Part shown: piece by piece, positions 35,353 through 44,069 of the stretch | Position numbering within the stretch: the stretch's first letter is position 1 | Layout of the letters: every line of letters starts with the position of its first letter | From: Bog-756 sp963734395 | GTDB taxonomy: Bacteria > Actinomycetota > Acidimicrobiia > Acidimicrobiales > RAAP-2 | Length of the DNA stretch: 64,000 nucleotides | Direction: 5' to 3' | NCBI GenBank assembly: GCA_963734395.1 | Contig: CAVTGY010000002.1 | Span: forward strand, 372,001-436,000 | Notes under the pieces: generated by a model | The model's input: only the letters and a program-made list of their open reading frames with translations | Database searches by the model: none | What the model was told of the DNA's origin: nothing | Translations under genes and position numbers: made by a program

Positions 35353-35937
35353 ATGTCGAGTCCGGGGGGAATGGACGTATCGCCGGAGGAGCGTGACATC
35401 CTGCGGATCGTCGGGAGATCGTGGGGTTGGGTGCTGTTCTTCGGGATCGTGACCCTGATTCTCGGGGTCCTGGTGGTGCTCAAACCGAAGGACACCGTCT
35501 ACGCCTTCGCCATCCTGCTCGGCATCTGGCTCTTCGTCGCCGGCCTGTTTCGCATCGTGATGGCGATCGCCGAACACAACGACTCCGGCGGCGAGCGGTG
35601 GTTGATGGCCGTTCTGGGGCTCCTCTCGGTGATCATCGGAATTCTGTTCCTGCGCCGGACCGAGGAGACGGTGACCACGCTGGCCTTCCTCATCGGCCTG
35701 TTCTGGGTGATCGGCGGGATCATCGAATTCTTCACGGCCTACGTCGACCACGGGTCGCCGGCGAGGACCTGGCGCATCGCCATGGGCGTCCTGGCCTTCG
35801 CCGCCGGCGTGGTTACCCTGGTCGTACCCCATCTGACCCTGGCGACGTTGGCGGTGATCATGGGGATATGGCTGATCATCTATGGGGTGTTGGAGATCGC
35901 GCTCTCCCTGCAACTGCGCCACCTGGCCGAGGTCTAG
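35353..35937 (+). CDS. HdeD/DUF308 membrane protein
   Basis: 194 residues. Six membrane helices arranged as three similar pairs (WVLFFGIVTLILGVLVVLKP, WLMAVLGLLSVIIGILFL, WRIAMGVLAFAAGVVTLVVP), as in the HdeD family linked to acid stress in enterobacteria. The role in actinobacteria is unknown. CGGAGG lies upstream of ATG 35353. It is the last gene of a + run and converges on the MFS gene. Confidence 0.85.
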   Translation: MSSPGGMDVSPEERDILRIVGRSWGWVLFFGIVTLILGVLVVLKPKDTVYAFAILLGIWLFVAGLFRIVMAIAEHNDSGGERWLMAVLGLLSVIIGILFLRRTEETVTTLAFLIGLFWVIGGIIEFFTAYVDHGSPARTWRIAMGVLAFAAGVVTLVVPHLTLATLAVIMGIWLIIYGVLEIALSLQLRHLAEV

Positions 35938-35953
35938 TCCGACCAAGGGCGCC

Positions 35954-37252
35954 CTAGAGGGGCTCGCCCTCGCCCAGCTCGGTGGTGACCTGGCCGATGG
36001 CCTGGATCTCGGAGCTCACCGGTAGCGTCTGGCCGCCCCCGTGGTCCCGCCACAGCTCGGGCACCCGCCAGAGGAGAACCAGCACCCCGGCCATACAGGC
36101 CAGCCCTCCCGACCAGACGGCGAACTGAGGACCGCCGATGGCCGCAGCCACGCCGGTCTCGGCGTCGCCTAGGCGGGGGCCCCCGGCAACCACGGCGAAG
36201 AAGGTTCCCGACAGCCTCCCCTGCAGGTGGTCGGGCACCGTGCGCTGCTGCACCGCCTGGCGGAACACCGCCGAGACCACGTCGGCCGCGCCGGCCAGGG
36301 CCAGAAGGGCCAGCCCGATCCACAGCACCGGGATGATCCCGAACAGGGTGATGGTCGCCCCCCAGATCATCACGCACGCGGCGATGGCCCGACCCTGGTG
36401 GTGGACCCGGCTGCACCAACCGGTGAACAGGGAGCCGACCAGGGCTCCGGCTCCCGGGGCGGCGTACAGGAGACCGACCACCCCGGCACCACCGCCGAAC
36501 AGCCCGGTTCCCAGCGCCGGGAACACGGCCCGGGGCATGCCGAAGATCATGGCGTTCAGGTCGATCCAGTAGGTGGCCGACAACAGCCGTTGGTGGCGGA
36601 GGTGTCGGAACCCCTCCGCCATCGACCGCAGTCCCATCGGCGTCCCACCTCCCCCCGGCAACAGGCGGGGCAGGCCCAGGGCGGCAACCAGGGCGACCGC
36701 GTAGGTGGCCACATCGATGCCGTAGACCGCGCTCAGCCCGATGGTGGCGATGAGCACACCGGCCAACGCGGGGCCGACCACAAAGGCGAGTTGTTGGATC
36801 GACGTCTGCAGTGCGATCGCCGCGGTGACGTCGTCGGCGTCCACCAGCATGGGGAGAGCCGCCCGGCGCGCCGGCCAGTCGACCCCTTGCAACCCGGCTG
36901 CCGCCGCGGTGCAGACGAACAACGGCCAGACCGCAGGGTGGGAGAGGGTTGCGTTGATCACCAGGCCGCCGACCGCGGTGGCCATGGTCACCTGGGTCAG
37001 GATGAGGACCCTCCTCCGGTCGATGGCGTCGGCCAGGGTGCCGCCCCAGAGCGCCCCCGCCAGGAGCGGCACCAGTTGTCCGAGACCGATGAGACCGACC
37101 ACCAGTGTCGAATGGGTCAAGCCGTAGGCCTGGAAGGAGACCGCCACCAGGGTCAGTTGGGACCCCATCCCCGAAACCATCTGACCGGCCCAGAGGCGGC
37201 GGAAATGACGGTGCTTGCGCAACGGGGTGATGTCGACGAACAGGCGGGCCAC
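35954..37252 (-). CDS. MFS transporter, EntS-like
   Basis: 432 residues, about twelve membrane helices. The opening HRHFRRLWAGQMVSGMGSQL and the A-motif region GGTLADAIDRRRVLILTQ fit the EntS/DHA3-like major facilitator group, which exports siderophores or macrolides. The FTR1 gene nearby makes an iron link possible but unproven. Start is GTG at 37252. Confidence 0.85.
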   Translation of the reverse strand: MARLFVDITPLRKHRHFRRLWAGQMVSGMGSQLTLVAVSFQAYGLTHSTLVVGLIGLGQLVPLLAGALWGGTLADAIDRRRVLILTQVTMATAVGGLVINATLSHPAVWPLFVCTAAAAGLQGVDWPARRAALPMLVDADDVTAAIALQTSIQQLAFVVGPALAGVLIATIGLSAVYGIDVATYAVALVAALGLPRLLPGGGGTPMGLRSMAEGFRHLRHQRLLSATYWIDLNAMIFGMPRAVFPALGTGLFGGGAGVVGLLYAAPGAGALVGSLFTGWCSRVHHQGRAIAACVMIWGATITLFGIIPVLWIGLALLALAGAADVVSAVFRQAVQQRTVPDHLQGRLSGTFFAVVAGGPRLGDAETGVAAAIGGPQFAVWSGGLACMAGVLVLLWRVPELWRDHGGGQTLPVSSEIQAIGQVTTELGEGEPL

Positions 37253-37415
37253 CTGACAACGCTAACGTCCGAGCCGCAGGGCTGGTGCCGGCGGTACGGG
37301 GTTGGCCTCGGTGGCCCGAGTCGGGTGGGCCGACGCTGATATGCAGGTGAACCGCAGTATCTCCTGCCCGTATTGGAGAGAATTCGAATGACTCCCCTTC
37401 CTCTGCTTGGCCCGC

Positions 37416-37421
37416 TATAGT
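37416..37421 (+). promoter_or_regulatory. -10 element TATAGT for small transcript
   Basis: TATAGT followed seven bases later by GTG (37429) suggests transcription starting at or near a leaderless start codon. No convincing -35. An intrinsic terminator at 37637-37673 would end the transcript after about 240 bases. Confidence 0.45.
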
Positions 37422-37428
37422 GGTGACG

Positions 37429-37605
37429 GTGAGGGACATGGGCGTGCGGGCGGGCAAAAAGGTCCGCCCAGACGAGGAGCAGGCGAACACCGACGCTGCT
37501 GCGCCGCCCATGGCCGTATCGATTGCCGGCGAATCGACCGCGTGTAGCAAGGATGCGCTGGTATCCAGTGCAAAGGCAGTTCGGGAGGCACTCTCGACGG
37601 ATTGA
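37429..37605 (+). CDS. small ORF, 58 residues, between promoter and terminator
   Basis: Reads GTG AGG GAC ATG and gives an N-terminus rich in Arg, Lys and Glu (GVRAGKKVRPDEEQ), then an Ala/Ser-rich helix-like part (SKDALVSSAKAVREAL). No signal peptide or membrane segment. The stop lies 31 bases before a strong terminator, and a -10 sits just upstream. It might instead be a small regulatory RNA with a chance frame. Function unknown. Confidence 0.42.
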   Translation: MRDMGVRAGKKVRPDEEQANTDAAAPPMAVSIAGESTACSKDALVSSAKAVREALSTD

Positions 37606-37636
37606 ACAGACACCCACACCGTCTGGACACGTCGAG

Positions 37637-37673
37637 GAGTCGCTTCTTGAAGAAGCGGCTCCTTTTGCTTTTT
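37637..37673 (+). terminator. intrinsic terminator
   Basis: GAGTCGCTTC and GAAGCGGCTC pair (one G-U) around a short TTGAA-type loop, followed by CCTTTTGCTTTTT. This is a textbook Rho-independent terminator on the + strand, unusual in a GC-rich actinobacterium, and supports a real transcript ending here. The following 348 bases to the next small gene (37674-38021) hold nothing I recognise. Confidence 0.8.
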
Positions 37674-38021
37674 AAGGCTCGATTCAGGTACTTCGTCGTC
37701 GGGATGGTCCTCTTCTGACCCAGTGGTCGAGTCGACGTGACCTGATCCAGAACTCGCTCACCGAGCCGGCGTTCCCGTCCTTGCCTTGGTGCCGGCCCGC
37801 TCGCCGGCAAGGGCCGTCACCGACTCAAGAGCACGACCAGAGCACCCCGGGGAGCCTCACCGCAGCGATTTCATCGACCGAACCAACCAACCCCACCACG
37901 ATGGCCGGAGTAAGCGCAACCCCCGGTGTGCTGCATTTGGGATCCATCGGACAGCAGCCCTCGCCTGATTAGTCGAAATGAGTCAGGCATCAACTACGAG
38001 AAACATGGAAAGGAGCCCACC

Positions 38022-38207
38022 ATGGGTGATCTTCAACGCACAGCAGAAGCCGATCGACAGGACGGAGCCGCGGTTCGCGCCGCACCCGAATGGGCACGGC
38101 GGGCAGCGTCGGACAGAGCAGCGGAGTGGTCGTCCGATCGTGTCCTCGACCCCGGTGACAGCCACGACAAGGGTGAGCAGTCGCTCTGTGTCGGCGAAGC
38201 GGCCTGA
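38022..38207 (+). CDS. small ORF, 61 residues, strong ribosome site
   Basis: AAAGGAG lies seven bases before ATG 38022, a near-perfect signal. The product begins MGDLQRTAEADRQDGAA and is rich in Ala, Arg, Asp and Glu, likely helical and soluble (EWARRAASDRAAEW). The last residues are encoded by the first unit of a 20-bp tandem repeat. Unknown family. Confidence 0.5.
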   Translation: MGDLQRTAEADRQDGAAVRAAPEWARRAASDRAAEWSSDRVLDPGDSHDKGEQSLCVGEAA

Positions 38208-38267
38208 GTGTCGGCGAAGCGGCCTGAGCGCCGGCGAAGCGGCCTGAGCGCCGGCGAAGCGGCCCAC
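38188..38267. repeat. four tandem 20-bp repeats
   Basis: GTGTCGGCGAAGCGGCCTGA twice, then GCGCCGGCGAAGCGGCCTGA and a fourth copy ending GGCCCACC. Each unit carries an in-frame TGA. The block starts inside the last codons of the 61-codon ORF and ends ten bases before the stop of the convergent ABC transporter gene, so it may have a termination or transcript-stability role. Confidence 0.85.
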
Positions 38268-38276
38268 CGGGACGGG

Positions 38277-40190
38277 TCAGCTGAGCTCGGAGTGCTCCTG
38301 GCGTTCGAACTGGATGCGATAGAGCTCGGCGTACAGACCTCCGGCGGCGAGCAGCTCGTCGTGACGACCTCGCTGCACGATGCGCCCGTGATCGAGCACC
38401 AGGATCAGGTCGGCCTCCCGCACCGTGGACAGCCGATGGGCGATGACCAACGAGGTCCGACCCATCAGGGCGGTGGCCAGGGCCTGCTGCACCGCCATCT
38501 CCGACTCGGAGTCGAGGTGGGCGGTGGCCTCGTCGAGCACGACCACCTCGGGTGCTTTGAGCAGGATCCGGGCAATGGCCAGACGCTGCTTCTCCCCACC
38601 GGACAGGCGGTAGCCGCGGTCGCCGACCACGGTGTCGATGCCGTCGGGCAGTGCGCTCACCATGGGGCCGATCTGGGCACCGGCCAAGGCCGACATCAAC
38701 TCGGCGTCGGTGGCGTCGGGCTTGGCGAAGAGGAGGTTGCCCCGGATGGTGTCGTGGAACATGTGGGCGTCCTGGGTGACGACACCGATGGTGGCGGTCA
38801 ACGACTCCATGGTGGCCTGGCGCACGTCCATTCCATTGATCCGGATGGCGCCCGAGCGCACGTCGTAGAGCCGGGGGAGGAGCTGGCTGATGGTGGTCTT
38901 GCCCGCGCCCGACGGCCCGACCAGTGCCACCAGTTGTCCGGGCTCGGCGGTAAAGGAGACATCGAAGAGCACCTGGCTGGAAACGGCGGTATCCAGGACG
39001 GCGACCGACTCGAGTGAGGCGAGGGACACCTCCTCGGCGTCCGGGTAGCGGAAGTCGACGTGATCGAACTCGATGCGGGCCGGCCCGGGTGGCAGCGGCT
39101 GGGCATCCGGTGCGTCGGTGATCATCGAAGGCAGGTCGAGGATCTCGAACACCCGGTCGAAGGAGACCAGGGCGGTCATCACGTCGATCTGCACGTTGGA
39201 CAGCGCGGTGAGGGGGGCGTAGAGGCGGGTGAGGTACGAGGCCAGCGCCACCACCGTGCCCACGCTCAGGGCGCCGTCGACCGCCTGCACCCCGCCCCAT
39301 CCGTAGACCACCGCGGTGGCCAGTGCCGCGGTGAGGGTGAGGGCGGCGATGAAGAAGCGGGCGTACATGGCCTGGGTCACGCCGATGTCACGAACCCGCC
39401 CCGCCTTCTGCTCGAACTCGCCCCGCTCCTCCTTGGGACGGCCGAACAGCTTGACCAGGAGGGCGCCCGACACGTTGAAGCGTTCGGTCATGGTGTTGTT
39501 CATCTGGGCGTTGAGGCCGTACGACTCGCGGGTGATCACCGAAAGCTTGCGACCGACCCGCTTGGCCGGCAGCACGAACACAGGAAGGATGATGAGGCTG
39601 ATCAGGGTGATCTTCCACGACAGGAAGAACATGACCACCAACACCAGTGCCACGCTGATCAGGTTGGAGACGATCGAGGAAAGGGTGTCGGTGAAGGCCT
39701 GCTGGGCACCGATGACGTCGTTGTTGAGCCGGCTGATCAGCGCCCCGGTCTGGGTACGGGTGAAGAAGGCGATGGGCATCCGCTGGATGTGGGCGAACAC
39801 CTTGGACCGCATGTCGAAGATCAGTCCTTCTCCGACCTTGGCCGACACCCAGCGGATGCCGATGGAGAGCCCGGTACCGGCGAAGGCCACCCCGGCGGCG
39901 ACCAACGAGAGGGTGATGATCAGGGACTTGTCGTGCTTGATGATGCCGTTGTTGATGATCGAGCGGAACAGCAGCGGGTTGATGACCCCGAGCACCGCGT
40001 CGACGATCACCAGCACCAAGAACCAGGCCAGAATCTTGCGGTAGGGCATGGCGAAACGGACCATCCGCTTGGCGGTGCCCTTGGTTATTTGCTGTTGGGT
40101 CACCGATTCGTCGCGACGCATCGAGCGCATGACCGATCCGAACTGGCCACCGCCACCACCCATGCCCATCCCGTGGCCGGGCATGCTCAT
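38277..40190 (-). CDS. ABC exporter, fused permease and ATPase
   Basis: 637 residues. A Gly/Met-rich N-terminus, six membrane helices (from RKILAWFLVLVIVDAVLG), then an ATPase with Walker A (GPSGAGKTT), Q-loop (TQDAHMF), signature LSGGEKQR, Walker B (VVVLDEATAHLDS) and the H-loop His (IAHRLS). The MdlB/MsbA-like half-exporter class, acting as a dimer to export lipids, drugs or peptides. Within the ATPase, before Walker A, there is an insertion (SLASLESVAVLDTAVSS). ATG at 40190. Confidence 0.92.
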   Translation of the reverse strand: MSMPGHGMGMGGGGGQFGSVMRSMRRDESVTQQQITKGTAKRMVRFAMPYRKILAWFLVLVIVDAVLGVINPLLFRSIINNGIIKHDKSLIITLSLVAAGVAFAGTGLSIGIRWVSAKVGEGLIFDMRSKVFAHIQRMPIAFFTRTQTGALISRLNNDVIGAQQAFTDTLSSIVSNLISVALVLVVMFFLSWKITLISLIILPVFVLPAKRVGRKLSVITRESYGLNAQMNNTMTERFNVSGALLVKLFGRPKEERGEFEQKAGRVRDIGVTQAMYARFFIAALTLTAALATAVVYGWGGVQAVDGALSVGTVVALASYLTRLYAPLTALSNVQIDVMTALVSFDRVFEILDLPSMITDAPDAQPLPPGPARIEFDHVDFRYPDAEEVSLASLESVAVLDTAVSSQVLFDVSFTAEPGQLVALVGPSGAGKTTISQLLPRLYDVRSGAIRINGMDVRQATMESLTATIGVVTQDAHMFHDTIRGNLLFAKPDATDAELMSALAGAQIGPMVSALPDGIDTVVGDRGYRLSGGEKQRLAIARILLKAPEVVVLDEATAHLDSESEMAVQQALATALMGRTSLVIAHRLSTVREADLILVLDHGRIVQRGRHDELLAAGGLYAELYRIQFERQEHSELS

Positions 40191-40306
40191 CGGGGGACAC
40201 CTTTACCTTGTGTCATGCGATGGACCCTACTGTTCGGCCGGCCCGGGCCAGCCGCCGGGTGGTGTCCGATCCGCGGCCGATCCCCGGCGAAACAGGGCCA
40301 AACAGG

Positions 40307-41380
40307 TCAGCGCACCAGGCCGCGTCCGGTGACCGGCGGGAGGTCGAGCGCGGTGAGCAGGCCGGGGGGCCCTTCGACGACAGCGGGGATGGCGTTGACC
40401 AGACGCATGGCGGTCGCCTTGAGGCCGGCGGTGTTGTGGTCGCCGTCACTTCCCAACAGCTGGAGGTCCAGGGTGTAGTTGGGCTCGCCGCTGATCTGCA
40501 CCCGGTAGCAACCGTGGCCCGCGGGCTGCGGCCATTCCGGAGCCAGTTGGTCGTGGAGCCGGGTGACGTGCTCGAGCACGATGGGTGCCTTCCCGTCGCG
40601 CCTACCGCGGACTTCGAAGCGCAGGGCGGCCGCAGTGCCTTTTTCGATGGTGCCGGCATCGACCTCGAAGGTCTCGGTGGCGGGTCGCCTCTCGTAGGTC
40701 TCCTCGATCGAGTCCAGCTGGACATCGAGCCCGGCGGCCAACTGCCGCACCACGCTGCCCCAGGCCATGGTCAGGACCCCGGGTTGGAGGAGCATGGGAA
40801 CGTCATCCATGGGGCGACCGAACCCCATGATGTCGAAGAGCACCATCGGTTGGTTGTACGTGTTGTAGTTGAGGACCTCGGACACCCGGATCTCGTCGAT
40901 CCGCTCGCTCACCCCGGTCAGCACCAGGGGGAGGACGTCATTGGCGAATCCGGGGTCGACCCCGTTCACGAAAAGGGACACGCCTCCCTTGAGCGCGGCG
41001 TCCACCACCGGGCTGATCATCCGATCGTCGACAACGCCGAACGGGTACTGGAGGAAGACCGGTCCGCTCGACACCACGTTGATGCCGGCTACCAGCAGGC
41101 GTTGGATGTCTCCGATCGCCTCCATCAGCCGGTTGTCGGCCATGGCGGTGTGCACCACCACATCCGGCCTGAGCGCCAGCACCTGGTCGACGTCGCCGGT
41201 GGCGCTCACCCCGAGCGTGCGGCCGAGACGGGCAAGGGTGCCGGCGTCCTTTCCCGCCTTGTCGGGATTGGACACCCACACGCCGACCAGCTCGAGGTCG
41301 GGTCGGGCATCGATGCCGGCGATGACGTGGACGCCGACGTTGCCGGTGCTCCAGGCGACCACTCGATACGTTCTGCTCAT
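40307..41380 (-). CDS. DapB-like NAD(P)-dependent dehydrogenase
   Basis: 357 residues. The Rossmann motif WSTGNVGVHVIAGI and the segment VVVHTAMADNRLMEAI fit the dihydrodipicolinate reductase-like group that includes 2,4-diaminopentanoate dehydrogenase. These are common near lipid and steroid genes in actinobacteria, with unknown substrates. GGAAGG precedes ATG 41380. It is followed on the same strand by no close gene; upstream, the SDR at 41436 ends 55 bases away, so the two are likely one operon. Confidence 0.85.
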   Translation of the reverse strand: MSRTYRVVAWSTGNVGVHVIAGIDARPDLELVGVWVSNPDKAGKDAGTLARLGRTLGVSATGDVDQVLALRPDVVVHTAMADNRLMEAIGDIQRLLVAGINVVSSGPVFLQYPFGVVDDRMISPVVDAALKGGVSLFVNGVDPGFANDVLPLVLTGVSERIDEIRVSEVLNYNTYNQPMVLFDIMGFGRPMDDVPMLLQPGVLTMAWGSVVRQLAAGLDVQLDSIEETYERRPATETFEVDAGTIEKGTAAALRFEVRGRRDGKAPIVLEHVTRLHDQLAPEWPQPAGHGCYRVQISGEPNYTLDLQLLGSDGDHNTAGLKATAMRLVNAIPAVVEGPPGLLTALDLPPVTGRGLVR

Positions 41381-41435
41381 CAGGCCTTCCTCACCGTCGG
41401 GTCCATTCTGGATACCTCGGATAGTGCACCGGGCG

Positions 41436-42224
41436 TCACAGGTCGGGGAGTCCCATGTCGAGATTGGGTGACTCGATGCCCCCGTCGACCTCGACCACCT
41501 TGCCGGTGATGTAGGAACCCGCATCAGAGGCCAGGTAGATCACGGCGGCGGCGATGTCCTCGGGGTCGCCGATGCGGCCCAGTGGGGTGCTGTCTTCGGT
41601 TGCCGTTCTCAGCTCGTCGCTCTCCATCACGATGTCGAGGGCCGAGGTGGCCACCGAACCGACGGCGATGGCGTTGACCCGGATGCGCGGGGCCAGATCG
41701 GCGGCGGCCAGTCGGGTGTAGTGGGCCAGCGCTCCCTTGGCCGTGCCGTAGGCGAGGTACCCGCGGCCGGACAGTCGGCCCATGGCCGACGAGATGTTGA
41801 CCACCGATCCGCCACCGCCCTCGAGCATCACCGGAACGGCCGGACGGAGCAACGCGTGTGCGGTGGCCACGTTGAAGTGGAAGGCCTGTTCCAGCCGACC
41901 CGGCGAGGTGTCCAGGAAGGGCCGGGGCATTGCCCCGCCGACATTGTTGACCACCAGGTCGAGCCGCCCGAAGGCCTTCTGGGCCTTCTCGACCAACCCG
42001 GCCACCGCCTCCAGGTCGCTCAGGTCGGCGGGAACCGCCACCGCCCGCCGGCCGGCGGCTTCGATGTGGCCGGCCACACTCTCCAATTGGTCGGCGGTCC
42101 GGGCCGAGATGAGCACGTCGGCCCCGGCCTCCGCCAGGCCGATGGCGGTGGCCGCACCGATGCCACGCCCCGCCCCGGTGACGATGGCCACCTTGTCGGT
42201 CATCCGGAATCGATCAAGAATCAT
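41436..42224 (-). CDS. SDR-family oxidoreductase
   Basis: 262 residues. Classical SDR: cofactor motif TGAGRGIGAATA, NNVGG (variant of NNAG), Ser in NISSAMG, catalytic YGTAKGA (Y-x3-K), and the C-terminal YITGKVVEVDGG. It oxidises or reduces a hydroxyl/keto group with NAD(P). ATG 42224 is favoured by GGGAG upstream; GTG 42230 also possible. It probably shares an operon with the DapB-like and PPOX genes. Confidence 0.88.
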   Translation of the reverse strand: MILDRFRMTDKVAIVTGAGRGIGAATAIGLAEAGADVLISARTADQLESVAGHIEAAGRRAVAVPADLSDLEAVAGLVEKAQKAFGRLDLVVNNVGGAMPRPFLDTSPGRLEQAFHFNVATAHALLRPAVPVMLEGGGGSVVNISSAMGRLSGRGYLAYGTAKGALAHYTRLAAADLAPRIRVNAIAVGSVATSALDIVMESDELRTATEDSTPLGRIGDPEDIAAAVIYLASDAGSYITGKVVEVDGGIESPNLDMGLPDL

Positions 42225-42276
42225 GCGCACTCCCTCGCTCTCCCGGCTCGCTCAGCAGGCGCTCCTTCAGCTGGCC

Positions 42277-42723
42277 TCACTCGGACAACCCGGCCATGGC
42301 GACGATGCTCGATGGTCGCACCCGGACCAGCAGCTCACCGGGCTCCGCGTTGCGGGCCCCGTACCGATCGGCGTTCTCCGGGCCCATGTATCGGCCGGCG
42401 AGGATGGTGGACCACCGGAGTACCTCGGACAGCTCCTCGCTCACCGTGACCACTCCCTCGATGCAGACGAAGGAGAACGGGGGCCGCTCGTCGTCGACGC
42501 ACAGCGCCACCCGCGGATCGCGGCGCAGTGCCTTCCCCTTGAGGGAGTCCTTGGCGGTGGCGAACACGATTTCGCCGATGGGGGGGCTGGTCCCGGCGGA
42601 CGACCGATCGACGGCGAACCAGACCGGGCAGACATGGGGCCGCCCGTCGGCCCTGACCGTGGCCAGCTTGCCGGTGTGCGCCGGTTCGGCGTCGAGGAAG
42701 GCAAGCACTTCTTCATCGCTCAT
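42277..42723 (-). CDS. PPOX-class flavin/F420-binding protein
   Basis: 148 residues from ATG 42723 (GTG 42762 is an alternative start). Split-barrel fold: LATVRADGRPHVCPVWFAV, then KGKALRRDPRVALCVDDE, the typical flavin or F420 contact region. Function is probably reduction of a small substrate with F420H2 or FMN. Lies 52 bases upstream of the SDR gene on the same strand. Confidence 0.82.
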   Translation of the reverse strand: MSDEEVLAFLDAEPAHTGKLATVRADGRPHVCPVWFAVDRSSAGTSPPIGEIVFATAKDSLKGKALRRDPRVALCVDDERPPFSFVCIEGVVTVSEELSEVLRWSTILAGRYMGPENADRYGARNAEPGELLVRVRPSSIVAMAGLSE

Positions 42724-42787
42724 GGGGTGGGAGATGGCGGGCTCCAATCGTAGGAGTGGCACCCGGGTTCACCGGGCGACGAGCGGA

Positions 42788-43297
42788 TCAGGTCGGGCGG
42801 CTGGAAGGGAGGCCCAGTTTGCGGTGGTCCCATGACACCGTCCGCTCCACGTTCACCTTGGCCACGATCCTCTTGTTGAGCATGGCCTCGACGAAGGGGC
42901 GCAGGTCGTCGGTGTAGGAACCGTAATAGCGCTGGAAGAGGTCGACCCCCAGCTCGAACATCTTGTCCGGTTGGTCGATGATCTCGGCGTGACCGACCAA
43001 CTCCACGCCGCGCAGCTCCTCGTAGTAGTCGCCGTCCTCGAACATGCAGGTGATCCGAGAGTCGCGGGACAGATTGACGGCTTTCTGCGCCTTGGCCTTG
43101 GTCTCGATGGCGATCGACCCGTCGAGGAACCCGTACCACATGGCCACGGCGTGGATCGACCCGTCGTGATTGAGGGTGCACATGGTCATCGGCCGTCGCT
43201 CGTGGAGGAAGGCGTCGATCTCCTGGGGCGACATGGTGATCAGATCCCGTTGTTTGACGCCGTGCCCCATCGGCCGTTCGATGTTCTGCTCGCTCAA
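42788..43297 (-). CDS. PPOX-class pyridoxamine-phosphate-oxidase-like protein
   Basis: 169 residues. TMCTLNHDGSIHAVAMWYGF, ETKAKAQKAVNLSRDSRI and EDGDYYEELRGVELVG match the split-barrel family. The start is TTG at 43297, because GGAGG lies five bases upstream and the upstream frame has no support. Second PPOX gene in a row, perhaps a duplication with division of substrates. Confidence 0.82.
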   Translation of the reverse strand: MSEQNIERPMGHGVKQRDLITMSPQEIDAFLHERRPMTMCTLNHDGSIHAVAMWYGFLDGSIAIETKAKAQKAVNLSRDSRITCMFEDGDYYEELRGVELVGHAEIIDQPDKMFELGVDLFQRYYGSYTDDLRPFVEAMLNKRIVAKVNVERTVSWDHRKLGLPSSRPT

Positions 43298-43390
43298 CGG
43301 AACCTCCTTGTACGCGCCCTCGAATGCGCCGACCGGTCGTCTCGGTGGCAGCGTATCGGTGAGGACGGCGGCCGGGTGCAGAATGGACCG

Positions 43391-43951
43391 GTGACCGGGA
43401 GCCACGACGACGCCCACTTGCCCCCGATCAGTGTCTGTTTCGTGTGCACCGGCAACATCTGCCGATCGCCGATGGCGGCGGCGGTCCTCAGCCAACTGGC
43501 CGGTTCGGCCCCGGTGGGCGACGGGTCGATGCTCGCCGATCATCTGGTCATCTCGAGCGCCGGCACCGGAGGCTGGCACGCCGGGGAGCCGATGGACCCG
43601 AGGGCCCGGCGGGCGTTGGAGCGCCGGGGTTATCTCGGGTATCACCACCGGGCCCGTGCGTTCGAGTCCGCTTGGTTCGCCTCCATTGACCTGGTCGTAT
43701 GTTTGGATCGCGGGCATCGCCAGACCCTGCTCGGACTGGCCCGGGCCAATGCCGGCGACGACCGGTACCGCGAGCGCCTGGTCCTGTTGCGCCCGTTCGA
43801 TCCCGGTGCCGGGGGCGCGGTCGACGTACCCGATCCCTACTACGGCGACGATGACGAGTTCGAGTCGTGTCTCGACCTGGTGGAGGCCGGATGCCGCGGT
43901 CTGGTTCCCGACTTGATCGGCCGGGTCGACCGGGTCGACCGGGTCGGATAG
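43391..43951 (+). CDS. low-molecular-weight protein tyrosine phosphatase
   Basis: 186 residues. The P-loop CTGNICRSP (Cys 19, Arg 25) and the acid loop DPYYGDDDEF mark an LMW-PTP. It removes phosphate from tyrosine, as MptpA does in mycobacteria. An insert of some twenty residues between loops is longer than usual, and the C-terminus ends in an odd VDRVDRVG repeat. GTG start at 43391. It is divergent from the PPOX gene. Confidence 0.88.
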   Translation: MTGSHDDAHLPPISVCFVCTGNICRSPMAAAVLSQLAGSAPVGDGSMLADHLVISSAGTGGWHAGEPMDPRARRALERRGYLGYHHRARAFESAWFASIDLVVCLDRGHRQTLLGLARANAGDDRYRERLVLLRPFDPGAGGAVDVPDPYYGDDDEFESCLDLVEAGCRGLVPDLIGRVDRVDRVG

Positions 43952-43981
43952 CAGCGAGGGCACACCACAGTTCCCCACTCG

Positions 43982-44027
43982 GAAATTGGCCTACTTATCG
44001 TCCAAAGACGATAAGTAGGCCAATTTC
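43982..44027. terminator. perfect 21-bp inverted repeat between convergent genes
   Basis: AAATTGGCCTACTTATCGTC, loop CAAA, and its exact reverse complement, with one more G-C pair outside. It lies between the convergent phosphatase and sulfatase genes, 31 bases past one stop and 43 before the other. There is no T-tract. It could stop transcription in both directions, or be a remnant of a small mobile element. Confidence 0.6.
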
Positions 44028-44069
44028 TCGAAAACCAATTCACCGACGGAGAGGTCGAACCCGGAACCT

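Noticed and set aside
39060..40478. 472-codon + frame opposite the ABC transporter
   Set aside because: Glu/Gly/His-rich antisense product typical of a GC-rich shadow; ABC motifs are clear on the other strand.
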